DNA from: an uncultured Bacteroidales bacterium
Lineage (GTDB): Bacteria; Bacteroidota; Bacteroidia; Bacteroidales; UBA932
Assembly (NCBI GenBank): GCA_900318355.1
Contig: ONKE01000042.1
Span: 35,272-99,271, forward strand
Direction: 5' to 3'
Length of the DNA: 64,000 nt
Positions 20,117-27,983 of this stretch are shown here, piece by piece. Within the stretch, counting starts at the first letter, position 1. Every line of letters begins with the position of its first letter. Under the pieces are notes generated by a model. That model saw only the letters and a list, made by a program, of their open reading frames with translations, made no database searches and was not told the origin of the DNA. The translations under genes were made by a program, and so were the position numbers.

Positions 20117-21595
20117 ATGACAAGACAACTTACTATCATAGGGGCCGGTATTTCCGGCCTTACTTGCGCTATTTACGCCCAAAGATCCGGTTTCAGGACC
20201 ATTATTCTCGAAAAGGCGGGCAACCCCGGCGGAGTTTCCACGAGTTGGAAACGCAAAGGCTACAACTTCGAGGGCGGAATCCACTGGCTCATCGGTTCCA
20301 GGGAAGACGACCCCCTCCACGAAGTATGGACCGACACGGGAGCGCTGCGGGACAACAATCCCCTCTTTTTCAAGGATCCGGTCTACACCCTGATAGACGG
20401 GGACAAGCGTCTGGAACTGTTCAGGGACCCCCGCAAGATGCAGCAAACCTTCCTCGCAGCCGCTCCTGAAGACTGGCTCGCCATCGCGCTTCTGCGCTTC
20501 GACCTGTGGTGCTTCCGCCATTTCCATATGCCTCTTCTGGACCTTGCCGGCCTCAAGGTCAGGAATCCCCGCGGATTCAACCCGATGGAGTTCGTAAGAA
20601 TGCTTCCGTCCGTTCTCATGGCGCCATGGCTGATGTCGTTTTCGGCGGGTCGCTATGCCCGGCGCTTCCGCTCCCCCATCCTCAGCAAGCTGATCAGTTC
20701 GGTGATCAATCCCGAGCAGAATGCCCTCTCGCTGGTCTACACCATGAGCACCTTCTGCTACGGCGACAGCGGCTACCCCGAGGGAGGCTCGCTCCGCATG
20801 GCACGCAACATGGCCGACACCTTCACCGCCCTCGGCGGCGAGATCCGCTACAACACCACCGTCCTCGAAGTCGTCATGGACAGGAGCAAGGCAACCGGAG
20901 TCCGCACTGCCAGTGAATTCATCCCCTCGGATGCCGTCGTGATATCCTCCGATGCCCGCAAGGCCATCGACCGCCTATTTTCAGAGCCCCTGGGCGACAA
21001 ATGGGCCCGCCAGATGCGCCGGAACCTGGAGACCGAGCAATGCATGTTCATCGGCGTGGGCGTGCGTGCCGACCTCAGCGCCTGGCCGCGTTCGATGCAA
21101 TGCGTGCTGGACGAGCCCCTGGAAGTTGCCGGACTCTCCATCAGCATACTTCCCATCCACAACTATTCCAAGGAACTGGACTATGCCCCCGAAGGCTGTT
21201 CTGCGGTCACCACGCTGCTCTCAGGGCCTTCCTACGGATTCTGGAAAGCAGCCAGGGAAGACGGCTCCTACCGCAGGAAAAAGGAGGAAATCATCGCCCG
21301 TTTCGTGGAAATCCTCTCCCGCTTCATCCCCGAGACGAAGGGCAAGGTCGAAGTTACCGACATGGCAACTCCCCTGACCTACGAGCGCTACTGCGACACC
21401 TACGACGGCAGTTACATGACCCTCTGGCGCCCTTGGCACCTGACCAGCGTCGCCCCCATCCGCTACAAGGAGGGACTCTACTTCACGGGTCAGCGCACAA
21501 GCCTCTCGGGCGGCCTCCCCATTGCCGGAGGCAGCGGCAGGATGACGGCACAGCACCTGTGCCGGGATTTCGACATGGAATTTGTCAGCCGATGA
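20117..21595 (+). CDS. FAD-dependent oxidoreductase, phytoene desaturase/carotenoid isomerase (CrtI-like) family
   Basis: 492 residues. The N-terminal Rossmann dinucleotide motif IIGAGISGLTCAIYAQ (about 6-21) is followed by a Glu for the ribose (ILEK) and the FAD-contact stretch NPGGVSTSW. A second FAD-contacting region lies at the C-terminus (YFTGQRTSLSGGLPIAGGSG). This is the pattern of CrtI, CrtISO and retinol saturase-type enzymes that act on polyene or prenyl lipids. No carotenoid genes (crtB, crtE) are nearby, so the substrate is unknown. The in-frame codons before the ATG are unlikely to be used, since they start at the -7 element. Its 3' end overlaps the convergent kinase gene by 11 bases. 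Confidence 0.83.
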   Translation: MTRQLTIIGAGISGLTCAIYAQRSGFRTIILEKAGNPGGVSTSWKRKGYNFEGGIHWLIGSREDDPLHEVWTDTGALRDNNPLFFKDPVYTLIDGDKRLELFRDPRKMQQTFLAAAPEDWLAIALLRFDLWCFRHFHMPLLDLAGLKVRNPRGFNPMEFVRMLPSVLMAPWLMSFSAGRYARRFRSPILSKLISSVINPEQNALSLVYTMSTFCYGDSGYPEGGSLRMARNMADTFTALGGEIRYNTTVLEVVMDRSKATGVRTASEFIPSDAVVISSDARKAIDRLFSEPLGDKWARQMRRNLETEQCMFIGVGVRADLSAWPRSMQCVLDEPLEVAGLSISILPIHNYSKELDYAPEGCSAVTTLLSGPSYGFWKAAREDGSYRRKKEEIIARFVEILSRFIPETKGKVEVTDMATPLTYERYCDTYDGSYMTLWRPWHLTSVAPIRYKEGLYFTGQRTSLSGGLPIAGGSGRMTAQHLCRDFDMEFVSR

Positions 21596-23237
21596 ATTCG
21601 CGAAGCAGCGAAGTCTGGGGAATCTCCTTGTCGGGAACCGGGGTGAAATAGTGGATGAACTTCAGCAGGCGATGGGCCTCGCTGTATTCGGGGCAATTCT
21701 TCTGGACGCTCCGCAGGATGGGCTCAGCATGGTTGCGAAGCACCGCAAACTCAATAAGATAGGCCGAATTGAACATCATGTCGGCAGTTTCCTGGTACGG
21801 CATGATCCATTTCTGCTCGGCGGCACAGACGTTGGGCCAGTTGCTGATTGACTCCCTCGCGGAGAATGCGCCCTTGTTGTAGTCGCGGACGATGCGGCGA
21901 AGCAGACGGTTGTCGCTCGTCGGTATCCAGTTGTGGTTGTCAAGGGCCGTACTGGTCATCGTGTTGATGAAAATCTTGAACTTCGACTCTTCCGGAATCC
22001 TGGAGGTAAGCCCGGGATTGAGGGCGTGGATACCCTCGATAAGGAGGATGCAGCCTGGGCGAAGGAGGATTTTCTTGCCGTTGTATTCGCGCAGGCCGGT
22101 GACGAAGTTGTATTCAGGCACGTCCACTTCCTCGCCAGAGAGCATTTTCATGATGTCGGACTCCATCAAGGCATGGTCGACCGTGTCGAAATTGTCGAAA
22201 TCATAGCTGCCGTCAGGGAGTTTCGGGGTGTCGACGCGGTTGACGAAATAGTCGTCGGTCGACATCGACAGAGGGGTCAGACCGCAGGCTTTGAGCTGGA
22301 TGCTGAGGCGCTTGCAGAAGGTCGTCTTGCCGCTGCTGCTGGGGCCGGTGATGAGCACGACGCGGGTCGGGACTTCTGAATGGTAACGGCGCTCTATCTC
22401 CTCGGCGATCTGGACGATTTTCTTTTCCTGGAGCGCTTCGGCCACCTGTATCAGCTCGCTGGCACGACCCTGCTGGCAGGCCTGGTTCACGTCGCCTACG
22501 GTGCTGAGGCCCATGATTATGTTCCAGCGGAGGGCTTCGTTGAACATGCTGTAGGTCTTGGGCTGGGCCACGGAGGGGGCAAGACGCGAAGGGTCGGACT
22601 GGTCGGGGACGCGCAGGAGCATGCCGTCTTCATAGCGCTGGATGCCCCAGACGGTAAGATAGCCCGTGGAAGGGACCAGTTTGCCATAGTAATAGTCGGC
22701 GGTGTCACCAAGGGTGTAATAGTCGGTGTAGGGCTCGCCGCCCGACTCCAGAAGACGGACCTTGTCGTCGTAGCCGCGCTTGCGGAACTCGCGGATCGCC
22801 CGGTCGGTCTGGACATCGTAGCGGTGGAAGGGCATGTCGGAGGCGACTATCTCCTTCATCCTGGCTTCCAGCAGCTTGATATCGTCGTCGGAAAGCGGCG
22901 ACTCGTCGGCCTTGTGCAAATGGCAGAAGTAGCCGCCCGAGATAGGGTGTTCCATATAGACCTTGCAGCCCGGGAAAACGTCATAGGCGCTCTTGCAAAG
23001 CAAAAAAGAAAGCGAGCGGCAGTATACACGCATGCCGCTCGGCTCCCGGACATCCAGGAATTCTATGTCCTTGCTCTGATATACCCTGAACTTAAGTCCC
23101 TGCGAGACATTGTTGACTTTCGCCGAGACGATGGGATAAGGCTTCTCGAAGTCGAAGTCGGAGAGCATTTGGAGGAGTGACGTGCCCTCGGGGTAACGCC
23201 CGGAGGTACGGCTGTTTCTGCAATAGACCTGCACCAT
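21585..23237 (-). CDS. Nucleoside (uridine-type) kinase with N-terminal TGS/ThrRS-like domain
   Basis: 550 residues. The N-terminal part carries a TGS-like fold (about 1-65, RYPEGTSLLQML) and a ThrRS second-additional-domain-like region (HPISGGYFCHLHKADESPLSDDD). The C-terminal third is a P-loop uridine-kinase/phosphoribulokinase module with Walker A TGPSSSGKTTF and downstream STDDYF, DNFDTVDH and IEGIHALNPGL. This architecture is widespread in Bacteroidetes and Firmicutes and is annotated as nucleoside kinase. The ATG at 23237 sits 24 bases after a TAAATTTG element, which excludes the longer frame. Confidence 0.9.
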   Translation of the reverse strand: MVQVYCRNSRTSGRYPEGTSLLQMLSDFDFEKPYPIVSAKVNNVSQGLKFRVYQSKDIEFLDVREPSGMRVYCRSLSFLLCKSAYDVFPGCKVYMEHPISGGYFCHLHKADESPLSDDDIKLLEARMKEIVASDMPFHRYDVQTDRAIREFRKRGYDDKVRLLESGGEPYTDYYTLGDTADYYYGKLVPSTGYLTVWGIQRYEDGMLLRVPDQSDPSRLAPSVAQPKTYSMFNEALRWNIIMGLSTVGDVNQACQQGRASELIQVAEALQEKKIVQIAEEIERRYHSEVPTRVVLITGPSSSGKTTFCKRLSIQLKACGLTPLSMSTDDYFVNRVDTPKLPDGSYDFDNFDTVDHALMESDIMKMLSGEEVDVPEYNFVTGLREYNGKKILLRPGCILLIEGIHALNPGLTSRIPEESKFKIFINTMTSTALDNHNWIPTSDNRLLRRIVRDYNKGAFSARESISNWPNVCAAEQKWIMPYQETADMMFNSAYLIEFAVLRNHAEPILRSVQKNCPEYSEAHRLLKFIHYFTPVPDKEIPQTSLLREFIG

Positions 23238-23261
23238 AATTGAAAAATGAAAATCGAAGGA

Positions 23262-23269
23262 CAAATTTA
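23262..23269 (-). promoter_or_regulatory. Promoter -7 element of the nucleoside kinase gene
   Basis: TAAATTTG on the minus strand. Confidence 0.6.
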
Positions 23270-23312
23270 CGCAGCCACGGGGAAAAATACAAGTATTAAG
23301 CGGAGTTTTTCT

Positions 23313-23320
23313 TAACTTTG
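23313..23320 (+). promoter_or_regulatory. Promoter -7 element of the Kef-type antiporter, possibly giving a leaderless mRNA
   Basis: TAACTTTG ends only 4 bases before the ATG at 23325, so transcription would start at or next to the initiation codon. Confidence 0.6.
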
Positions 23321-23324
23321 CATC

Positions 23325-25595
23325 ATGTCAGATGAAATTAATCTAGTAAGGGACCTGGCCGTCATCCTCATCGCGGCAGGCGTGTTCACCGTCCTTTTCA
23401 AGGCCCTGAAGCAGCCCCTGATCCTGGGCTACCTCATAGCCGGCTTCGTAGTCGGCCCGCACCTGGGCCTTTTCCATATCACCAGCACCGCAGCCGTCCA
23501 CAACTGGTCAGAACTTGGAATCATCTTCCTGCTCTTCGCTCTGGGACTCGATTTCAGCTTCAAGAAGCTGCTGAAGGTGGGCAGTTCGGCCTTTATCATA
23601 GCCGGAATCAACTGCGTCGGAATGTTCGGAACGGGGCTTCTGGCGGGCCAGCTCCTCCACTGGTCGATGATGGAGAGCATCTTCCTCGGCGGTCTGCTGT
23701 CGATGTCGTCCACCACGATCATCATAAAGGCTTTCGGCGACATGGGGCTGAAAGACAAGCCCTACGCCCAGCTGATTTTCGGTGTCCTCGTCGTCGAAGA
23801 CCTCATCGCAGTCCTGCTGATGGTCCTGCTGTCCACCCTCGCGGCAACCGGCCATTTCGCCGGAGGCAAGATGCTTCTGGCACTTGGCAAACTCGCATTC
23901 TTCCTCGTCCTGTGGTTTCTGGTCGGCATCTACGTCATCCCATCCCTGCTGAAATGGATTAAACCGCTTCTCAACGACGAAACGCTGCTTATTATCGCCA
24001 TCGGGCTTTGCTTCGGCATGGTGACTCTCGCCGATTCCGTCGGCTTCTCCTCCGCCCTCGGCGCCTTCGTAATGGGCTCGATCCTCGCCGAAACGCTTGA
24101 AGGAGCGCATATTGAAAAGCTGATGGGTTCGATCAAAGACCTCTTCGGCGCCATTTTCTTCGTCTCGGTCGGCATGATGATCGACCCGGCCGTAATCGGA
24201 GCGCACTGGGGTACCATACTTATCCTTACCATCATCGCAATGGTAGGCATAACCATCTTCGCCTCCACCGGTACCATCCTCGCCGGGAAGGGCCTCGACA
24301 CGGCGGTCCACACGGGAATGTCGCTCGCGCAGCTCGGAGAGTTTTCCTTCATCATCGCTTCGCTCGGATGCTCGCTCGGAGTCCTGCGGGAGTTCATCTA
24401 CCCGGTCATAATCTCCGTATCCGTCATAACGACATTCACCACCCCCTACATGATCAAGGCGGCCGACCCGGCCTTGAAGTGGCTCCGCAAAGTGCTCCCT
24501 CAGCAGTTTCAGGACAGGATCGACGCCGGTCTCACCGAGCAGCGGACCTCCAGCGGCATAGAATCCGGAGAGTGGCGCGAACTCATAAAGATGGTCATTC
24601 TGCGCGTCGTGATTTACGCCGTGCTCCTCCTGGCCATCCAGATCGGTTCGCACGTTTATCTCGACAAACTGACTGCCAATTTGCTGCCCGAATGGAGCGA
24701 AACCGGACGCGGACTTCTCAACTCGGGCCTCACCCTGCTGGTCATGCTCCCCTTCCTCTACGGGATGATTTCCACCAGCAGTTCGATGGAAAAGTCTGAA
24801 TACCGCCTTGTTCAGAAGAACCGCTCCAACAGCTGGGCCCTCCTCTCAATCGACCTGGGACGCATCCTCATCGCGGGAGCATTCGTTATCGCCGCCATCA
24901 CCGCCCATTTCGATCTTGCCGGACTCCAGCTACTTCTGGTTATGCTCGCATTCCTGCTGCTGGCCATCCCCATGAGGAAGATATTCAAGCGCCACCTGCG
25001 CATGGAGGCCCGCTTCTTCGAAAACCTGAGCGCAACCGACCGCCGGGCCCGCGAGCTCGCGCCGGTATCAACGTCGGTCCGCGAAAAGCTCGAGCGCTAC
25101 AACGTCGAGACAAGGATAGTCTACCTGCGCCCCGAATCCCAGTTTGCCGGAAAGACCCTCAAGGAACTCCCCTTCCGCCATTCCACCGGCGTAAACATTA
25201 TCAAAATCCAGCGCGGCGGCAAATCCATCACCGTTCCCTCGGGCGACGAGCCCGTCTACCCCTTCGACCGCATAGTCATCGTCGGCACCGACAAACAGGT
25301 TGCCGGTTTCATGGAGGAAATGGCCGGAGAAATCACCCTCAAACCGGTCCTGGACCACTCCGGCAGCAAGGAGGAAGACTTCACCATCAAAAGGATAAGC
25401 CTCAAGGAAGACGACATCATGACAGGAAAGAGCCTTCGCTCCCTGGATCTTCGCAAACACGGCCTGATGGTAATCAGCGTACTTCGCGACGACTCCATCC
25501 AGACCAACCCCAAGGCCGACTTCCACTTCGAATCAGGCGACACGGTCTGGATTGCCGGCGACGCCTCGTCAGTCCGCGCTTATTTTGGAGTATAA
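23325..25595 (+). CDS. Kef/CPA2-type cation:proton antiporter with two RCK_C domains
   Basis: 756 residues. Residues 1-390 form the CPA2 antiporter core (LGYLIAGFVVGP, LFALGLDFSF, SMSSTTIIIKAFGDMG, GVLVVEDLIAVLL with the paired acidic residues, FFVSVGMMIDP). Residues about 425-560 add further membrane helices. The C-terminus has two TrkA_C/RCK_C-like units (about 600-670 and 685-756). The nucleotide-binding RCK_N domain of true KefB/C is absent, so gating is probably by a ligand of RCK_C, for example a cyclic dinucleotide (inference). It should export K+ or Na+ against H+. The stop abuts the stop of the convergent PCMD gene. Confidence 0.9.
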   Translation: MSDEINLVRDLAVILIAAGVFTVLFKALKQPLILGYLIAGFVVGPHLGLFHITSTAAVHNWSELGIIFLLFALGLDFSFKKLLKVGSSAFIIAGINCVGMFGTGLLAGQLLHWSMMESIFLGGLLSMSSTTIIIKAFGDMGLKDKPYAQLIFGVLVVEDLIAVLLMVLLSTLAATGHFAGGKMLLALGKLAFFLVLWFLVGIYVIPSLLKWIKPLLNDETLLIIAIGLCFGMVTLADSVGFSSALGAFVMGSILAETLEGAHIEKLMGSIKDLFGAIFFVSVGMMIDPAVIGAHWGTILILTIIAMVGITIFASTGTILAGKGLDTAVHTGMSLAQLGEFSFIIASLGCSLGVLREFIYPVIISVSVITTFTTPYMIKAADPALKWLRKVLPQQFQDRIDAGLTEQRTSSGIESGEWRELIKMVILRVVIYAVLLLAIQIGSHVYLDKLTANLLPEWSETGRGLLNSGLTLLVMLPFLYGMISTSSSMEKSEYRLVQKNRSNSWALLSIDLGRILIAGAFVIAAITAHFDLAGLQLLLVMLAFLLLAIPMRKIFKRHLRMEARFFENLSATDRRARELAPVSTSVREKLERYNVETRIVYLRPESQFAGKTLKELPFRHSTGVNIIKIQRGGKSITVPSGDEPVYPFDRIVIVGTDKQVAGFMEEMAGEITLKPVLDHSGSKEEDFTIKRISLKEDDIMTGKSLRSLDLRKHGLMVISVLRDDSIQTNPKADFHFESGDTVWIAGDASSVRAYFGV

Positions 25596-27170
25596 CTATT
25601 CGTAAACGAAAGAGAATTCGTCCACAAGGAGGACTGAGCCGATGCCGCCGGTGAAGTAGTCGCCGTAGCGGCTTGCGGCGCAGGCTATGACGATATAGGA
25701 CGGTGTGCGGTTGTCACGGTATTCAATCGGGAGAGTGAATTTGACGTAGGATTCGTCCGCCTTGTCGGAAACGAGCGAGGCCATGCCGATTATGGAAGGG
25801 TCGCTCTCGGAGAGGAACTGCTTCTTGCTCGTGTTGATTACAAACTGACTTGTCCAGTCAGTAAGATAAATCTTTATCGAGCAGTGGTCGGGCTTTCCGA
25901 TTTCGTCCAGATAGGGCTCCTTGGCCTTGTCCACGGGCTTGGGAGCATATTTGTAGTAGCCTTCCAGGGCGGACGGGCGTCCTGAGAACGGAACGCCCCA
26001 ATTGAGGATAGCGCCCAGACCGGCCACCTGGACGAACTGGCCCACGTAGATGTTGCCGGCGGCGAACTGGCCGAACGCCGTCGTGCTCTCGAGCCTGGCC
26101 GCTTTCTTTCCGGGCCCGGAGACCGCCACGTCAGTGGTTTCAGGGGTGGTAGGGACCACTCCGAGGGAGCTGGTGCCGGGATTTGCGGAGTCCCATATAT
26201 TGAATGAGGACGACTCGTTGGCATACCAGCATTTGCCGTCCTGGTACCATAAGTCGAAATTCATGTTGTGGAGGACCTCCGGCTTGCCTGTCCTGAAGGA
26301 GAAAGCCTCGCTGGTTTCGTCGCCCCTGCGCAAACGCACTTCGTAGGCCGTATCTTCAGAGAGTCCGGTTATATCGGCGGAAAGGCCGACGCCGGCCACC
26401 GTGGCAGTGACGGGGGCCCATTCAGAAGCATCTGCGGCCCTGTATTCCATCACCGGTTCCGCGCCGCCGTCGAAGAGGGCGCGCACCTTTGCGTGGTAGC
26501 AATAAGGCACGACGGAATCTATCGACAGGCTCATGGCGACCTGCACGGCCTTGAAGCGCCACACGATGGTCTCCCCCTTGTAGATGACCGAGAATGTACG
26601 CTCGAGCACGCAGTCAAGGGTCATGGGAAAATTGCACGGGAGCGTGGATACGGTCGCCTTGTTGCCTTCCATGGAATAACCCGTCGTGGAATGAACCATG
26701 GAGCCTTCGGGCTCAAGCTTCATGTCCTCGATGGTAATCTTTGTCAGAGGCTGGCTCTCGAGAACGCTTACGATGACGGTCTTGGTGTCAGGATTGAACT
26801 TCGCATCGCCGATCTGCCCGCTGCAGCGGACATAGCGGTCGATGGTCTGCGTGGAGGAAATGGTCCATTTGTATTCCTGCCATGTATTAACCGAAACTTC
26901 CAGAGGCTTGCTCAGGTCGATATATTCGCCGATGCCCTCAATGCGGGCGTCAGGACTTACGGAAACTTCCGTAACCTTGAGGCGGGACGCATCCGCCGTC
27001 TCCTCGAGGTCGACGACCACCGTCCGGGCCTGCGCGTTGATTACCACACCCTTCTGCCCCTCAACCGTGAAGGTGAGGATGTCTCCCGGGACGACGGGAT
27101 AGTCCAGGTCGTTCCGCAGGAGGCACGACGGAAACGCTATTATCAGCAGAAGAGGCAGCAGGCGGCGCAT
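25596..27170 (-). CDS. PCMD-domain outer-surface lipoprotein, last gene of the DUF4493/PCMD operon
   Basis: 524 residues with a lipoprotein signal ending at Cys16 (IIAFPSC). The first 220 residues resemble the N-terminal modules of other PCMD proteins. A fibronectin-III-like segment (about 220-300) comes next, then a PCMD domain (about 304-524) opening NFDLWYQDGKCWYANESS. PCMD stands for putative carbohydrate metabolism domain; its fold resembles carbohydrate-binding jelly rolls, but no activity is established. The domain is nearly duplicated in the gene at 27984-30161 (48 of the first 56 residues identical by direct comparison). The start overlaps the barrel gene stop as TAATG. Confidence 0.83.
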   Translation of the reverse strand: MRRLLPLLLIIAFPSCLLRNDLDYPVVPGDILTFTVEGQKGVVINAQARTVVVDLEETADASRLKVTEVSVSPDARIEGIGEYIDLSKPLEVSVNTWQEYKWTISSTQTIDRYVRCSGQIGDAKFNPDTKTVIVSVLESQPLTKITIEDMKLEPEGSMVHSTTGYSMEGNKATVSTLPCNFPMTLDCVLERTFSVIYKGETIVWRFKAVQVAMSLSIDSVVPYCYHAKVRALFDGGAEPVMEYRAADASEWAPVTATVAGVGLSADITGLSEDTAYEVRLRRGDETSEAFSFRTGKPEVLHNMNFDLWYQDGKCWYANESSSFNIWDSANPGTSSLGVVPTTPETTDVAVSGPGKKAARLESTTAFGQFAAGNIYVGQFVQVAGLGAILNWGVPFSGRPSALEGYYKYAPKPVDKAKEPYLDEIGKPDHCSIKIYLTDWTSQFVINTSKKQFLSESDPSIIGMASLVSDKADESYVKFTLPIEYRDNRTPSYIVIACAASRYGDYFTGGIGSVLLVDEFSFVYE

Positions 27171-27982
27171 TATCTGGCGGGTTTGTGAAGTTTATCCAGG
27201 AAATAGAAGCGGGCGCCGAAACTGATGGCCAGAAGGTCGATGGCCCCCTTGGCGTCCCACTTGTTGGCAGTGCTGACATTGACCTGGTTTTCGACCTGTC
27301 GCACGTGCTGGTATCCGAAGTCGACCAGTCCGACCTGGACTTCGAAATCGACGTTTTCCGCCACAAAAAAGCAGACGCCGGGATAGGCGCCAAGGCGCAA
27401 CTGCCAGTTTTCGGAGTAGACGCCGTGCTTGAGGCCGTCCTCGGTCTTGTATTCCTTGCTCTGGGCATATCCTCCGGTGAGGCGGCCCTCGACGAACCAG
27501 CCGAAAATTTTGCTGGTCATAAAAGGGACGTAGTACCTGACGGTCAGCGAGCCGAGATAGGTGTGGCGGCGGTAGCTGAGGTCGGAAACGGAAAATGACA
27601 TGTCCTCCATGATCGAAAGCGCAGCGCTGTCGATATTGAGCGAGGTATTCTTGTAGTCGAGCCGGAAGCCGAGGCTCAGATTGTCGCCTATGAAATATTC
27701 GAAAGCAGGCGAAAAACCGTATGTACGGTAACTGCCGGCGATATCGCCGATAAGCGACGGGATAATGGAATAGCCTGCATCCTGCCCCATGTCTCCGCCG
27801 GAGAATGTGGCCGAAATACCGAATCCGGCAGTTCCCTTGGGGATGAACAGCTGCTTTTCCGTGGAGAAACCGCGGCTGAAGGGCTGCGGCTTGGCTTCTT
27901 CACGGCCATCCCCTGCCTGCATGGCCAGAGGGGCCGACAGGCAGAGGACAGTCGCAAGGAAGAACTTCTGTACGGATATCAT
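27170..27982 (-). CDS. Outer-membrane beta-barrel protein inside the DUF4493/PCMD operon
   Basis: 270 residues with a signal peptide (MISVQKFFLATVLCLSAPLAMQAG) and about eight to ten amphipathic strands (GFSPAFEYFIGDNLSLGFRL, LGSLTVRYYVPF), ending with ISFGARFYFLDKLHKPAR. This is a small OmpA/porin-type barrel without a peptidoglycan-binding domain. The open frame continues upstream into the PCMD gene, but the signal peptide fixes the start at 27982, 1 base after that gene's stop. As the only non-lipoprotein of the operon it may anchor or export the neighbouring lipoproteins (inference). Confidence 0.8.
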   Translation of the reverse strand: MISVQKFFLATVLCLSAPLAMQAGDGREEAKPQPFSRGFSTEKQLFIPKGTAGFGISATFSGGDMGQDAGYSIIPSLIGDIAGSYRTYGFSPAFEYFIGDNLSLGFRLDYKNTSLNIDSAALSIMEDMSFSVSDLSYRRHTYLGSLTVRYYVPFMTSKIFGWFVEGRLTGGYAQSKEYKTEDGLKHGVYSENWQLRLGAYPGVCFFVAENVDFEVQVGLVDFGYQHVRQVENQVNVSTANKWDAKGAIDLLAISFGARFYFLDKLHKPAR

Positions 27983-27983
27983 C

